From positions 16,954,041-17,018,040 of the forward strand of contig CM026562.1 of the NCBI GenBank assembly GCA_015143295.1: a stretch of DNA of 64,000 nucleotides, given 5' to 3'. Each line of letters starts with the position of its first letter. Position 1 is the stretch's first letter. The notes under the pieces were generated by a model, which was given only the letters and a program-made list of their open reading frames with translations, did no database searches and was not told where the DNA came from. Positions 33,676-43,282 of this stretch are shown piece by piece. The translations under genes were made by a program, and so were the position numbers. The DNA comes from Tetracentron sinense (lineage: Eukaryota; Streptophyta; Magnoliopsida; Trochodendrales; Trochodendraceae).

Positions 33676-36055
33676 CCGGGTGTTCAAGCCTTGTCTCGAC
33701 AGATGTGTTATTGTCTTTATTGATGATATCTTAGTATATTCCCCGACACGGGAGGATCATAATCGAGACCTTCGCTTTACACTTGAGACTCTTCGAGAGC
33801 ATAGACTGTATACCAAGTTGAGTAAGTGCAAATTTTGGTTGGAGAAAGTGGCGTTCCTTGGCAACGTGGTATCTGCCTAGGGTATTTCAGTGGACCTAAC
33901 AAAGATAGAAGCAGTGATGAAATGGGAGAGACCCAGGAGTGTTACTGAGATACGCAGCTTCCTCAGTTTGGCAAGATACTATAGAAGATTTGTAGAGGGA
34001 TTCTCCAGCTTAAGGCACCACTCACGTATTTGACGCGGAAGAATGCCAAGTTCGCTTGGAGTGAAAAATGTGAAGCGAGTTTCATGGACTTAAAGAAGAG
34101 GCTTACTACGGCTCCCGTTCTCACAGTATTATCTGAGAGTGGAGGTTTCATGGCCTACAGTGATGCCTCAAATATTGGGCTAGGATGTGTTCTTATACAG
34201 CACAGGAATGTCATCGCCTACGCTTCTCGACAGTTGAAGGACCATGAAAAGAACTATCCTACTCATGACTTGGAGTTGGCTGCAGTGGTATTTGTGTTAA
34301 AGATTTGGAGGCATTACCTTTATGGGGAATAGTTTGATGTTTTCACGGATTACAAAAGCTTAAAATACCTATTTTCCCAAAAGGAGTTGAATATGCGACA
34401 GCACCGATGGATGGAATTCTTAAAGGACTACGAGTGTTCTATCCAATATCATCCGGGTAAGGCTAATGTGGTGGCAGATGCGTTAAACAGAAAGCCTACT
34501 GGACTTGTAGCTCACATGATGATTTTACGAGTGGAAGATGTTGGAGGTCATGGCAAACCTTGACACCATTTTCAGTGTTCCCACCTATGGGCCAGTCATG
34601 GCTAATCTTATAGTCAGGCCTTACATCTTAATTCGAATCTGAGAGTTGCAAGATTCGGATGCGAAGCTACTTACAGAGATAAAGCGGTTAGCAAAGGACG
34701 TGATGAGTTCTCCTTGAACGATAGTGGAGCAATCACCTTTAAAAGAAGGTTGTGTGTTCCTGCGAATGCAGAATTGAAGAGCGAGATTTTAGATGAAGCT
34801 CACCGGTCTAAGTACACCATGCATCCTGGTGGTACTAAGATGTACCAGAATCTGAAGAAGCATTATTGGTGACGAAAGATGAAGAGGGAAGTCGCCGAGT
34901 ATGTGTCAAGATGCTTGGTATGCTAACAGGTAAAGGCCGAGCATATGAGGCCAATAGGGCTTTTGCAATCCCTTCCTATTCCTGAGTGGAAATGGGAGAC
35001 ATCTCTATGGATATCATCGTTGGGTTGCCAAGGACGGCGAAGAACTCAGATGCAATATGGGTAGTTGTTGATCGTTTGACAAAGTCCGTCCATTTCTTGC
35101 CTTATCAAACTACATTCAACTCGAACCAACTTGCATCACTATACATCAAAGAAGTGGTTCGGTTGCATGGAGTGCCAGTAAGTATTGTGTCAGACAGGGA
35201 TCCAAGATTCACTTCCAAGTTCTAGAAGAGCTTTTAGAGTGCTATGGGTTCCTGCTTGGACTTTAGCACCGCCTTTCATCCTCATACAAATGGCCAGACT
35301 AAGAGGGTGAACCAGATTATAGAGGACATGCTCCGAGCTTGCATGTTAGACTTTAAGGATAGTTGAGAGGATCACTTGCCGTTGGTGGAGTTCGCCTACA
35401 ATAATAGTTATCAGGCGAGTATCCAAATGGCACCTTTTGAAGCCTTGTATAGTCGCAGTTGTAGATCTCCTCTATATTGGGATGAAGTTAGGGAGAGGAA
35501 AGTATTGGGTCCCGAGTTGATCGAGCAGACTATGGATAAGGTTAAGATCATCAGGGAAAGATTGAAGACGGCTCAGGATAGGCAAAAGAGCTATGCCGAC
35601 ACCCGTAGACGAGATCTTGAGTTCCGTGTTGGCGATATGGTATTTGTGAAGGTTTCGCCGACAAAGGGTGTTATGAGGTTTGGAAAAAGAAGAAAGCTCA
35701 GCCCGAGGTATGTGGGTCCGTTTGAAATCGTCACCCGAGTTAGTGAAGTTGCATATCAGGTTGCTCTACCCACCCACATGGAGGCGGTTCACAATGTCTT
35801 CCATATGTCCATGCTTTGAAAATATATCCCGGATCCTTAACATATTATAGATCTTGATCTGTTGGAAATCCGGGAGGATCTCACACTAGTGGAAGAGCTG
35901 GTTCAGATTTTGGACCGTAGATATCAAGTTTTGCGCAACAAGGTTATTCCCTTGGTTCTCGTTCGATGGCAACATCACTCTAGGGAAGAAGCTATATGGG
36001 AGTGTGAAGCAGAAATAAGGGAAAAGTATCCCCATTTATTTGTACAATTGATATT
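33676..36055 (+). pseudogene. pol: G4 pol: late RT, RNase H, integrase, chromodomain (oldest element)
   Basis: It begins inside RT ([20 protein letters not shown]) where G3 was inserted, with catalytic FIDDILVYS. RNase H holds [20 protein letters not shown] and DLELAAVVF. The integrase has [17 protein letters not shown] and VSDRDPRF. The third catalytic residue is lysine: GQTKRVNQ, codon 35301-35303, instead of GQTERVNQ as in G3. The chromodomain is VQILDRRYQVLRNKVIPLVL, then VRWQHHSREEAIWECE, ending near 36040. Breaks include TAG near 33879, a frameshift near 34012, TAG near 34330, several stops at 34560-34925 and at 35223, 35235, 35365 and 35818. Every other element in the window lies within it. 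Confidence 0.92.
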
Positions 36056-36348
36056 TTTCGCGCCCCAAAACCCACCCTAGGAGTTAGAGTGAATCTTGGA
36101 CAACTTATCATGACTTACATGACATGCTTGACAAACCATCCTACAAAATACCTGGAGCATATACAATAGAGGACAATAATAGTGGAAACATAACTAACAT
36201 GGCACAGCGGAAGACTAACCAAACCTCTAAGTATATACATGATCCAAGTTGTACAAAACGGAAAAACAAAAGAAGGCGCGGTCAGGTCCGCCAAAATCCA
36301 GTAATACAATCTCTCACACCTTACCCACACTCACTCAGAATCTACCAC

Positions 36349-36467
36349 CTAGTAGTACTCATCTACATGAGGCTCCTCCATAGGTTCCTCAACGTACTCC
36401 TTCTCCACCCAAGGACCAGGAGCACATATGCCAAAAGAGCTGCAGCTCCAATATCACCTGCCGACAT
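36349..36467 (-). pseudogene. LTR small frame, G5 copy (one-base frameshift)
   Basis: ATG at 36467 (MSAGDIGAA). One base is missing in the next codons relative to S1. The other frame then reads PFGICAPGPWVEKEYVEEP and ends DEYY at the stop 36349-36351. The downstream part matches S1 and G2 at protein level. Confidence 0.42.
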
Positions 36468-36713
36468 GAGAAGTACGGCTGAGCATGGAATACTCAGTGG
36501 GTACCAAATACTAACCACCAGTCATAGCATAATAGTAACATAGTAAAGCAAGAAGCAGTTCATATCATTAACATGAAAAGTAAACAATTTATAGTTCATG
36601 CTTGCATTGTATCAAAGTCGGAAAAACCCTTGAAATCATCTTGTACTTGACTTGACTTGAAATACTCATTTCATGCGTGAAAACTTGTCATGTCTGACTT
36701 GCTTGACTTATGC

Positions 36714-36893
36714 TCGACTGGGTATGCCTAGATGTCATTCATAGACTGTCGCAACTAGTATCCCCTATGTTGAACTGGGTATGCCTAGATGCCGTTCGTA
36801 GACCGTCGCAACTAGTATCCCCTATGCTGAACTGGGTATACCTAGATGTTGTTCATAGACCGTCGCAACTAGTATCCCCTATGCTGAAATTGT
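36714..36893 (-). repeat. G5 LTR 57-bp repeats
   Basis: Three tandem 57-base copies, each with GGGTATGCCTAG ... CTAGTATCCCC, which can pair around a loop of about 23 bases. They give an apparent 19-residue peptide repeat, which I treat as an artefact. Confidence 0.75.
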
Positions 36894-38328
36894 GATATCG
36901 GAGCAAAGCATATCTTAGGATATGCCTTACCCCTATTACCAACCCTTACGTTTGACCTTGTCATGGTGTTCGTGAATCGAGAATAAAACCCTTGCTTTTC
37001 TTAAAACAAAACGCCGTGTTTAATGCTTGAAAACCCTACTCATGGACTACATGCCGTGCTCGTGGCTTCGTGTACAATTAAGGATGGCAATAGTATAGAA
37101 CATTGCATTTGATAATCAATCAATCAATTAATAAGCATTTAATCTACTAACATGCAATTCTAGGAAAATAGAGGAGTTCACACATGCATTTTCTAAGAAA
37201 GATTATCATTTTCTTCATAGTGGCATTTCATCGAACACTTGGTATGTGTATTATTGTTAAAACCTAAATCTTATATTTCTAGGTGGGTTAATGCTACAAC
37301 ATGCGTGTATGTTCATTCTTGGTACAATGTCCTTCCCATTTCATTCATCACAACAACCACACGGCATCCATCGCCCATACACGACCATCCATCTCCATCC
37401 ATTTATTCCATCTCATTTTTATACTTAGAATATAAGGAAAAACCAAGAAAAGAAGAAGAATATGAACTAGGAGGGTAGTATAGAGTACCGACCTTAAATA
37501 GAGGAAGAAGACTCTTGCAAATGCCGAGGATGAACGCTGCCCTAGCTTGGAGAACGTGTTCCTCACAAGCTTGAGCCTTGGATTGAAGAATCCAAGCCTT
37601 TGGAGTGATCTTGGGTTCACAAGCCCTTGATTTCTTCTCAAGTGGAAAACCCTAGGTTAGAAACCCTCTTTCTCTCCTCTACTCTCTCTCAAAATGCTGC
37701 CCTAAGGGTTTATGAAACCCTTAGGCTCGAGCAAGCCTTTATAGGCAAGGTGAAAATGCCCTAAAGATGAAAAATCCCTTAATGAAATTTCTGCAAAACA
37801 CGATAGACTGATCGATCGATTGTCAATACCGAGCGACCGGTGTTCTTGACCGGGCGATTGGTCAAATACATGCTCTTTGAAATTTTTTTCCCATACAGAA
37901 AAGTGCACCAGTCGATAGCTACCGATCGATCGCTAATATGGACCGAGCGATCGGTTGTGGACCGATCGATCCCTAGTGATAGGTGCTTTGTGGATTTGAG
38001 TCCATTTTACTGTTTCGGCCATAACTCTTGACTCGTTTGTCGGATTTTGACGATTCAACTTGTGTTGGATTCGTTATTTGAAAGGCAACATTTTTGGTAT
38101 TTTAGAATTTTCAATTTCCTCTTTATTCATTTACCAAATTACCCCCAAATTTAACTGATCTGCAAATGGAGTTCAGTAAACCGGATTTTAACATATCTGA
38201 CTTAGGAATCCCACTTCTCAACACTTAAAGTTCTTTAAAATTTCACCTTCCATAGAAATGGAAGATTACAAAGGCATCATTCCTTGACATGCATTCCAAG
38301 ACATGTGCAAAAGTTCCGGGGTTCTAGA

Positions 38329-38639
38329 TCCTCCCCCCTTTATAAAAATTTCATCCCCGAAATTTAGACGGTACTAAATCAAACGAGGATACTTTCCCAC
38401 GCTTAACCTTGCATACTGAACGATATGCTAATCCTTTATTGATCAATTTAAGGCCAGGCACTCACTTATCGGTGAGGCACCTAGGTTTTCTCATAAAACG
38501 AAACATCAATCCAAACAGCTAGGAAACTTTCATAACATAAGGTAGCATAATTACATACATGTGGCAACTGACTGCCCATGACAAAACACAAAATACATTC
38601 CTTTCTACAAAAAATTTCTTCTCTCTCTCATATCCTCAT
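38329..38639 (-). other. G5 polypurine tract and pol-less spacer
   Basis: The minus strand ends AAAGGGGGGAGGA directly at the LTR. The preceding 300 bases match the same place in G7 (49353-49650) and hold no protein. Confidence 0.7.
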
Positions 38640-38828
38640 GCCATATCATTTGGTGCCTGAGCACTCTGTCTTGACGTGGCAAAGGCTTGTCCCTGGTTAG
38701 CCTAGCAAGGTGGCTGTGTGGACTGTTGGGGGCTTGATGCCTGTGTAGAGCCCTATGGAGGTGACCACCTAACCGAGGGCCTATTTCTCTGAGAATAAGG
38801 TGGTATCTGATGGCGCGGACAATCTTTG
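38640..38828 (-). pseudogene. gag: G5 gag C-terminus
   Basis: The sequence from the zinc knuckle onward (KDCPRHQIPPYSQRN) to NQGQAFATSRQSAQAPNDMA, then a stop. It aligns with the end of the G1 gag (GRVFALSERDARSSDDVVK). It stops within a few codons of the place where G1 has its intron. One in-frame stop (WSPP-stop-GST) is present. Confidence 0.75.
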
Positions 38829-39137
38829 TGTAACGCCCCAAAATACCCCCTAGGAGATAGGATACTTTAGCAACGTGACTTAACCTTAAATCAACCTGCA
38901 AAGAGTATACAAGGCAAGCTAAACAGTGAACTAAAAATTTTCTTTTAATAACTCACTATATTCCAAGTGCAATTGATTACAATAATCGGATAGAAATTTA
39001 AAACATGTACATGAACGCCTTAGCTTGAGTCTCAACTCAAGTAATACAAACCTCCCCAGACACAAGAACCCAAAATACATGTCTCTCTCTCTCTCACTCA
39101 TCCCAACCATTGGCTACATGCCAAGATTTCCTAATAT

Positions 39138-39230
39138 CTAGGTAACCATCTGAATGACATCCTGCTCACCCTGAGCAGCCTCGATCCAAGAAACCGGTGT
39201 ACATATGTCATATAGTGTACCTACCGACAT
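39138..39230 (-). pseudogene. LTR small frame, G6 copy (30 codons, early stop)
   Basis: ATG at 39230 reads MSVGTLYDICTPVSWIEAAQ, then GEQDVIQMVT and TAG. G7 copies have CAG at that TAG and run 12 codons further, so this stop is probably a C-to-T change. Confidence 0.42.
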
Positions 39231-39974
39231 AAAAGTACGGCTGAGTATGGAATACTCAGTGAGTACAAGCTACTAGCTAACAATAGTAATAACATTAATA
39301 TGTCATACATGATACAGTTCATCAAAAAGATACATAATCAGAGTGCGGAAGCTAAAAGAAATAATAATGTAAAGTAAATTATAAACAACATATTTTAACT
39401 CATGCATTGTAAACTTGTACTCAAAATTCATGACTTGTTCTTGAAAATACTTTTTGTGGTTTCCAAAACTTGCTTGCCGTATGTAGAGCCCCGGACCTTT
39501 TCACATTTAATGCATGACACTTTCATTTCCATTTTGCCTTTAAAGAGGTATAATTAATAAATAAGGAAGAAATTGGAAATTCCAAAATATTAGAAATGTT
39601 CCTTTTCGAAGTATGAATCCAACGCAAGTTGAATCGTCAAAATCAGACGAACGAGTCAAAAGATATGGCCAAAACAGTATCGACCTGCAGGCAATCGATC
39701 GTTGGGTTATGCACTTGAGGACGAGCTCTGGAGAGGCACTAAGGACGTAGCTCGGAAGGCACTAAGGACGTAGCTCTGATAACGTGCTCTGATAAGGCAC
39801 AGACAACGCATAGACAATGTACTCTGATAACGTAGCTCTAGATAACGTATACGTTGTGCATCCGTTGTGCAACAGACAACGGGTACGTCGTGCAGTAGAC
39901 AATGTGTACGTTGTACAGCAAACAACGTGTACGTTGTACAGCTCACGACGGGCACGTTGTACATAAGACAACGT

Positions 39975-40405
39975 GACAACGGGTTCGGCACCCTTCACAG
40001 CACAACGTACTCGGTGCTATTCACAGCACAACGTACTCGGCACTATTCACAGCACAACGTGTTCAGCACTATTCACAGCACAACGTGTTCGGCACTATTC
40101 ACAGCACAACGAGTTCGGCACCCTTCACAGCGCAACATACTCGGCACTATTCACAGCACAACGTGTTCAGCACTATTCACAACACAACGTGTTCGGCACT
40201 ATTCACAGCACAACGTGTTTGGCACTATTCACAGCACAACGTGTTCGGCACTATTCACAGCACAACGTGTTTGGCACTATTCACAGCACAACGTGTTCGG
40301 CACTATTCACAGCACAACGTGTTCGGCACTATTCACAGCACAACGTGTTTGGCACTATTCACAGCACAACGTGTTTGGCACTATTCACAGCTCAACCTGT
40401 TCGGC
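39975..40405 (+). repeat. S1 26-bp tandem array
   Basis: About 16 copies of a 26-base unit, CACTATTCACAG joined to CACAACGTGTTCGG. Before it, 39840-39975 is rich in CAACG/CGTTG pairs. The unit has no stop in any frame, so three overlapping frames appear open through it. Confidence 0.92.
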
Positions 40406-41325
40406 ACTCGTGTTTTTGCAGAAATTTCAGTAAGGGTATTATGGTCTTTTGGTCGGTTCACTCTTACCTTAAGAGTTTAACCCGAGCCTTTAGGGCTCAT
40501 TCTCAACACTTAGAGGATTTGGGAGATTAGAAGAGAGGAGAAAGGGTTTCCTAAGCTAGGGTTTTGCTTTTGGAGAAGAATCAAAGGGATTTTGAGACCC
40601 TAGATCACTTCAAGTCCGGTTTTTCTCCAAGATCACGGCTCAAGCACTCGTGGAGAGCTTTCCCCAAGCTAGGGCAGTACCTCACGGTCATTTTTGGAAG
40701 GGGTTTCTTCCTCATTTCTTCAAGGTCGGTACTTCTTACTACCCTCCTAGTTATAGTTCCTCTTTTCCCTTTATTTCTTTCGATTTTCTTTCATTTACAC
40801 ATGTGCTATAAGATGGATGGTTGTGAATGGTGAATGGAGATGGAATGGGCGATTGCATGCCAAGGGTTGTATTGTGATGATTAAAATGGGGAGGGCATTG
40901 TATCCATAATAAACACACCTTTATGATGTGAGTAAACTCACCTAGAAAAGCATGATTTAGGTTTAAATGAATAATGAATAATGAACACACCATGTTTGAT
41001 GAAATGCCAAGGTGAATAAAATGAGTTGTAAATTAGGAAATGCATGCATAATAAATTATGAATATTGCTAGGGCCTATGATAGTGTGTTTTCTTGCTTTC
41101 CCTAAATGATTTGAATATTACATTGCTCAATCATTGATGTTATATGTGTCGTGAAATTACCCAAATGTCATATTTAAATTTAAATGCAAGTATGTACACG
41201 GTTTCCACGAGCACGGCATGCATGACATGATTTATCGAGGTTTTCAAGAACATGGTTAGAGGTGGGACATATCCTACAATATGTTTTACCTCGCTTTTCA
41301 CAAGAAAACAAGAACCAACATTCCA

Positions 41326-41460
41326 CGAGGGGTCTCCCCTCACTCACAAGTGCATATCATGAAGAAGGGCCTCCCTTCCCTCGCAAGTACATACATATCA
41401 TGAAGAAGGGTCTCCTTTCCCTCGCAAGTGCATTGCATAAAGAAGGGTCTCCCTTCCCTC
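41326..41460 (+). repeat. S1 LTR hairpin units
   Basis: GAGGGGTCTCCCCTC, GAAGGGCCTCCCTTC, GAAGGGTCTCCTTTC and GAAGGGTCTCCCTTC, separated by CTCACAAGTGCAT-type linkers. GAGGGG/CCCCTC against GAAGGG/CCCTTC is a paired change. The third unit has one mismatch. Confidence 0.75.
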
Positions 41461-41843
41461 TCAAGGCATCTCTCAAGCGCATCTCACAAGGATATCTCAC
41501 AAGTGTATCTCACAAGTTACATGATCACAAGCAAGCACGCATGACATGCATGACATGACACGTACGACACGCTCGACAAGATCAAGTAAGACAAACACGA
41601 CAAGCTTTCTAGTACGAAGAGATATTTCAAGCCAAGTCAAGTGCACGATGTTTTCAAGAGGTTTTATCGGCTTTCTACGAAATACAAGCATGATTATAAA
41701 TTGCTTTACTTCCTTGTATGATATGAATTGTTTCTATCTAACATATATGAATTGCTCCTGATTTATGTATTGCCATTTTTATGCTATGACTATTGGTTAG
41801 TATTTGGTACCCGCTGAGTATTCCATGCTCAGCCGTACTTCTT

Positions 41844-41963
41844 ATGTCGGCAAGTTCTGAGGGAGCTGCTGCTCCATTTGATGTTTGTGCTCCTGGTCCA
41901 TGGGTGGAGGAGGAGTACGTCGAGGAGCCTTTGGAGGAACCTCCCGTAGAGGGTTATCAGTAG
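41844..41963 (+). CDS. LTR small frame, S1 copy (intact, 39 aa)
   Basis: ATG at 41844, stop TAG at 41961-41963. It reads MSASSEGAAAPFDVCAPGPW and then an acidic VEEEYVEEP-type tail ending EGYQ. It begins about 20 bases after the GCTGAG stem. The match with G2 (PFDICALGPWEEEDY) continues to the stop. Function unknown; it would lie in the 5' leader or 3' end of the transcript, depending on where transcription starts. Confidence 0.5.
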   Translation: MSASSEGAAAPFDVCAPGPWVEEEYVEEPLEEPPVEGYQ

Positions 41964-42334
41964 GTGGTGTTAGATTCTGAGTGGAATTGCTGTGGGTGAG
42001 ATGAGAGATATACATTCATGTATTTTGGCGGGTCCGTCCGCACTTTCTTTTGGATTCCTTTTGTGTAAACTTGGATTCGTATATACATAGAGGTTTGTTT
42101 AGACTTCCGCTGTGCTATGTTAGAATATGTTTCCGCTGTTTATATCCTCTATTGTATATGCTCTGTGGGTTTTTACAGGTTGGTTTGTCAAGCAAGTCAT
42201 GTAAGCCATGATTAGTCGTCCAAAGTTCACTCTAACTCCTAGGGTGGGTTTTGGGTCGCGACACCGTATTTACAACTTATTCTTGTCTTGTTCTTGTATC
42301 ATGGGAATCACACATGCCTTGTTTTGTTCTTGTT

Positions 42335-42922
42335 TAGCTAGTACCCGAACTATGAAATGGACGGACATACTAGGTTCTTGTTATTCTTGCTTGTCATGTT
42401 TAACTAGTACCCGAACTATGAAATGGACGGACATACTAGGCTCTTGTCTTGCTTGACTAATGCCCGGACTATAATGGAACGGAACACATTAGCCTCATGT
42501 CTTGTTTAACTAGTACCCGAACTATGACTTGGACGGTCATACTAGCTCTTGCTTTACTTTGCTAATGCCCGGACTATGATGTAACGGAACACATTAGCCT
42601 CATGACTTGTTTAACTAGTACCTGAACTATGACTTGGACGGTCATACTAGCTCTTGCTTTACTTTGCTAATGCCCGGACTATAATGGAACGGAACACATT
42701 AGCCTCATGTCTTGTTTAACTAGTACCCGAACTATGACTTGGACGGTCATACTAGCTCTTGCTTTACCTTGCTACTGCCAAGACTATAATAAAACGGAAC
42801 ACATTAGCATCCTTGCCTTGACTTGACTAGTGCCCGGACTATGGTGGAATGGAACACACTAATTATTCTTGCTTGACTTGCTTTACTAATGCCCGGACTA
42901 TAATGGAACGGAACACATTAGC
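42335..42922 (-). repeat. G6 LTR hairpin-unit array
   Basis: Eleven units with cores CCCGAACTATG or CCCGGACTATAATGG. Arms come in matching kinds: CTAGTA/TACTAG, CTAGTG/CACTAG (one copy ends CACTAA) and CTAATG/CATTAG; one unit (CTACTG/CATTAG) is mismatched. An inner CCG/CGG pair is also kept. Confidence 0.85.
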
Positions 42923-42927
42923 CTCAT

Positions 42928-43282
42928 CCCTCGATGGAGGAGGAGATACTCCACCTCTCCTAGTGTGGTATCCACTACCCTGATTGCCACGCCTCATGGT
43001 TTATTCCTGAGGACAATAACAAAGCATGAGTCTAACTCGTATCCCATCATATTCCGATATTGCATTTTCATAATAGCAGGTATCCATCAAAGTATAGAAC
43101 ATACATCAAGACACACACACCATATTATAATAATATACTTCAAGGTTCCCCGCGAAGCCAAGATACGTGGTCAGTTGAGTTGTAACCGGTTATGGTCTAG
43201 GGCTAACTTGTTAGTCGATACTCAAGGGCAATAACTTCTCCTGAGTATAATTTGAACTGAAGCCCCTAAACTATGCAAGCAC
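42928..43282 (-). pseudogene. gag: G6 gag start and leader fragment
   Basis: ATG at 42997 reads MRRGNQGSGYHTRRGGVSPP, close to the G7 gag start, but is cut off after about 23 codons by the junction with LTR sequence. The remainder is untranslated leader. Confidence 0.75.

Larger units (their letters stand above)
36056..38328 (-). repeat. G5 3' LTR (2273 bp)
   Basis: On the minus strand it starts TCTAGAACCCCGG (normally TGTAGA) at 38328 and ends GGGGCGCGAAA (normally GACA) at 36056, so both ends carry a point change. It holds the conserved block (38015-38071), GATCG palindromes (37800-37975), a TATAAAGG box near 37740, three 57-bp repeats and the GCTGAG stem near 36478. Confidence 0.85.
36056..38828 (-). 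mobile_element. G5: pol-less Tekay-like element, 3' part
   Basis: Minus strand: the end of gag (38828-about 38640), about 300 bases of non-coding sequence, a polypurine tract and the 3' LTR (36056-38328). No pol lies between gag and the polypurine tract. It interrupts G4 just past the chromodomain, and G6 interrupts its gag at 38828/38829 (CTTTG target copy at 38824-38828). Confidence 0.85.
39482..42263 (+). mobile_element. S1: solo LTR of a Tekay-like element (2782 bp)
   Basis: Starts TGTAGAGCCCCGG, ends GGGTCGCGACA, and is flanked by CCGTA on both sides (39477-39481, 42264-42268). No internal region remains, so it is a solo LTR left by recombination between two LTRs. It holds the conserved block (39615-39675), CAACG/CGTTG sequence plus a 26-bp array where others have GATCG palindromes, hairpin units, the GCTGAG stem (about 41809-41832) and an intact small frame. 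Its 3' end matches G2. Confidence 0.93.
38829..43282 (-). mobile_element. G6: Tekay-like element, LTR joined to gag start, split by S1
   Basis: Minus strand. The LTR 3' part is at 38829-39481 and 42269-42927. It is joined directly to the gag start and leader (42928-43282), so the other half of the LTR, the polypurine tract and most of gag were deleted at a CTCAT microhomology (42923-42927). S1 lies within the LTR; C2 cuts the leader at 43283. It is the same family as G7. Confidence 0.8.

Noticed and set aside
36710..36895. Frame with a 19-residue repeated peptide
   Set aside because: It is a translation of three 57-base LTR repeats and has no equivalent in other LTRs.
39867..40530. Three overlapping frames with HYSQHNVFGTIHST-like repeats
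   Set aside because: They result from a 26-base tandem unit without stops; all three frames are open for the same reason.
42335..42922. CRISPR-like array
   Set aside because: Units are imperfect, have paired arms and short similar linkers, and lie inside a plant LTR.
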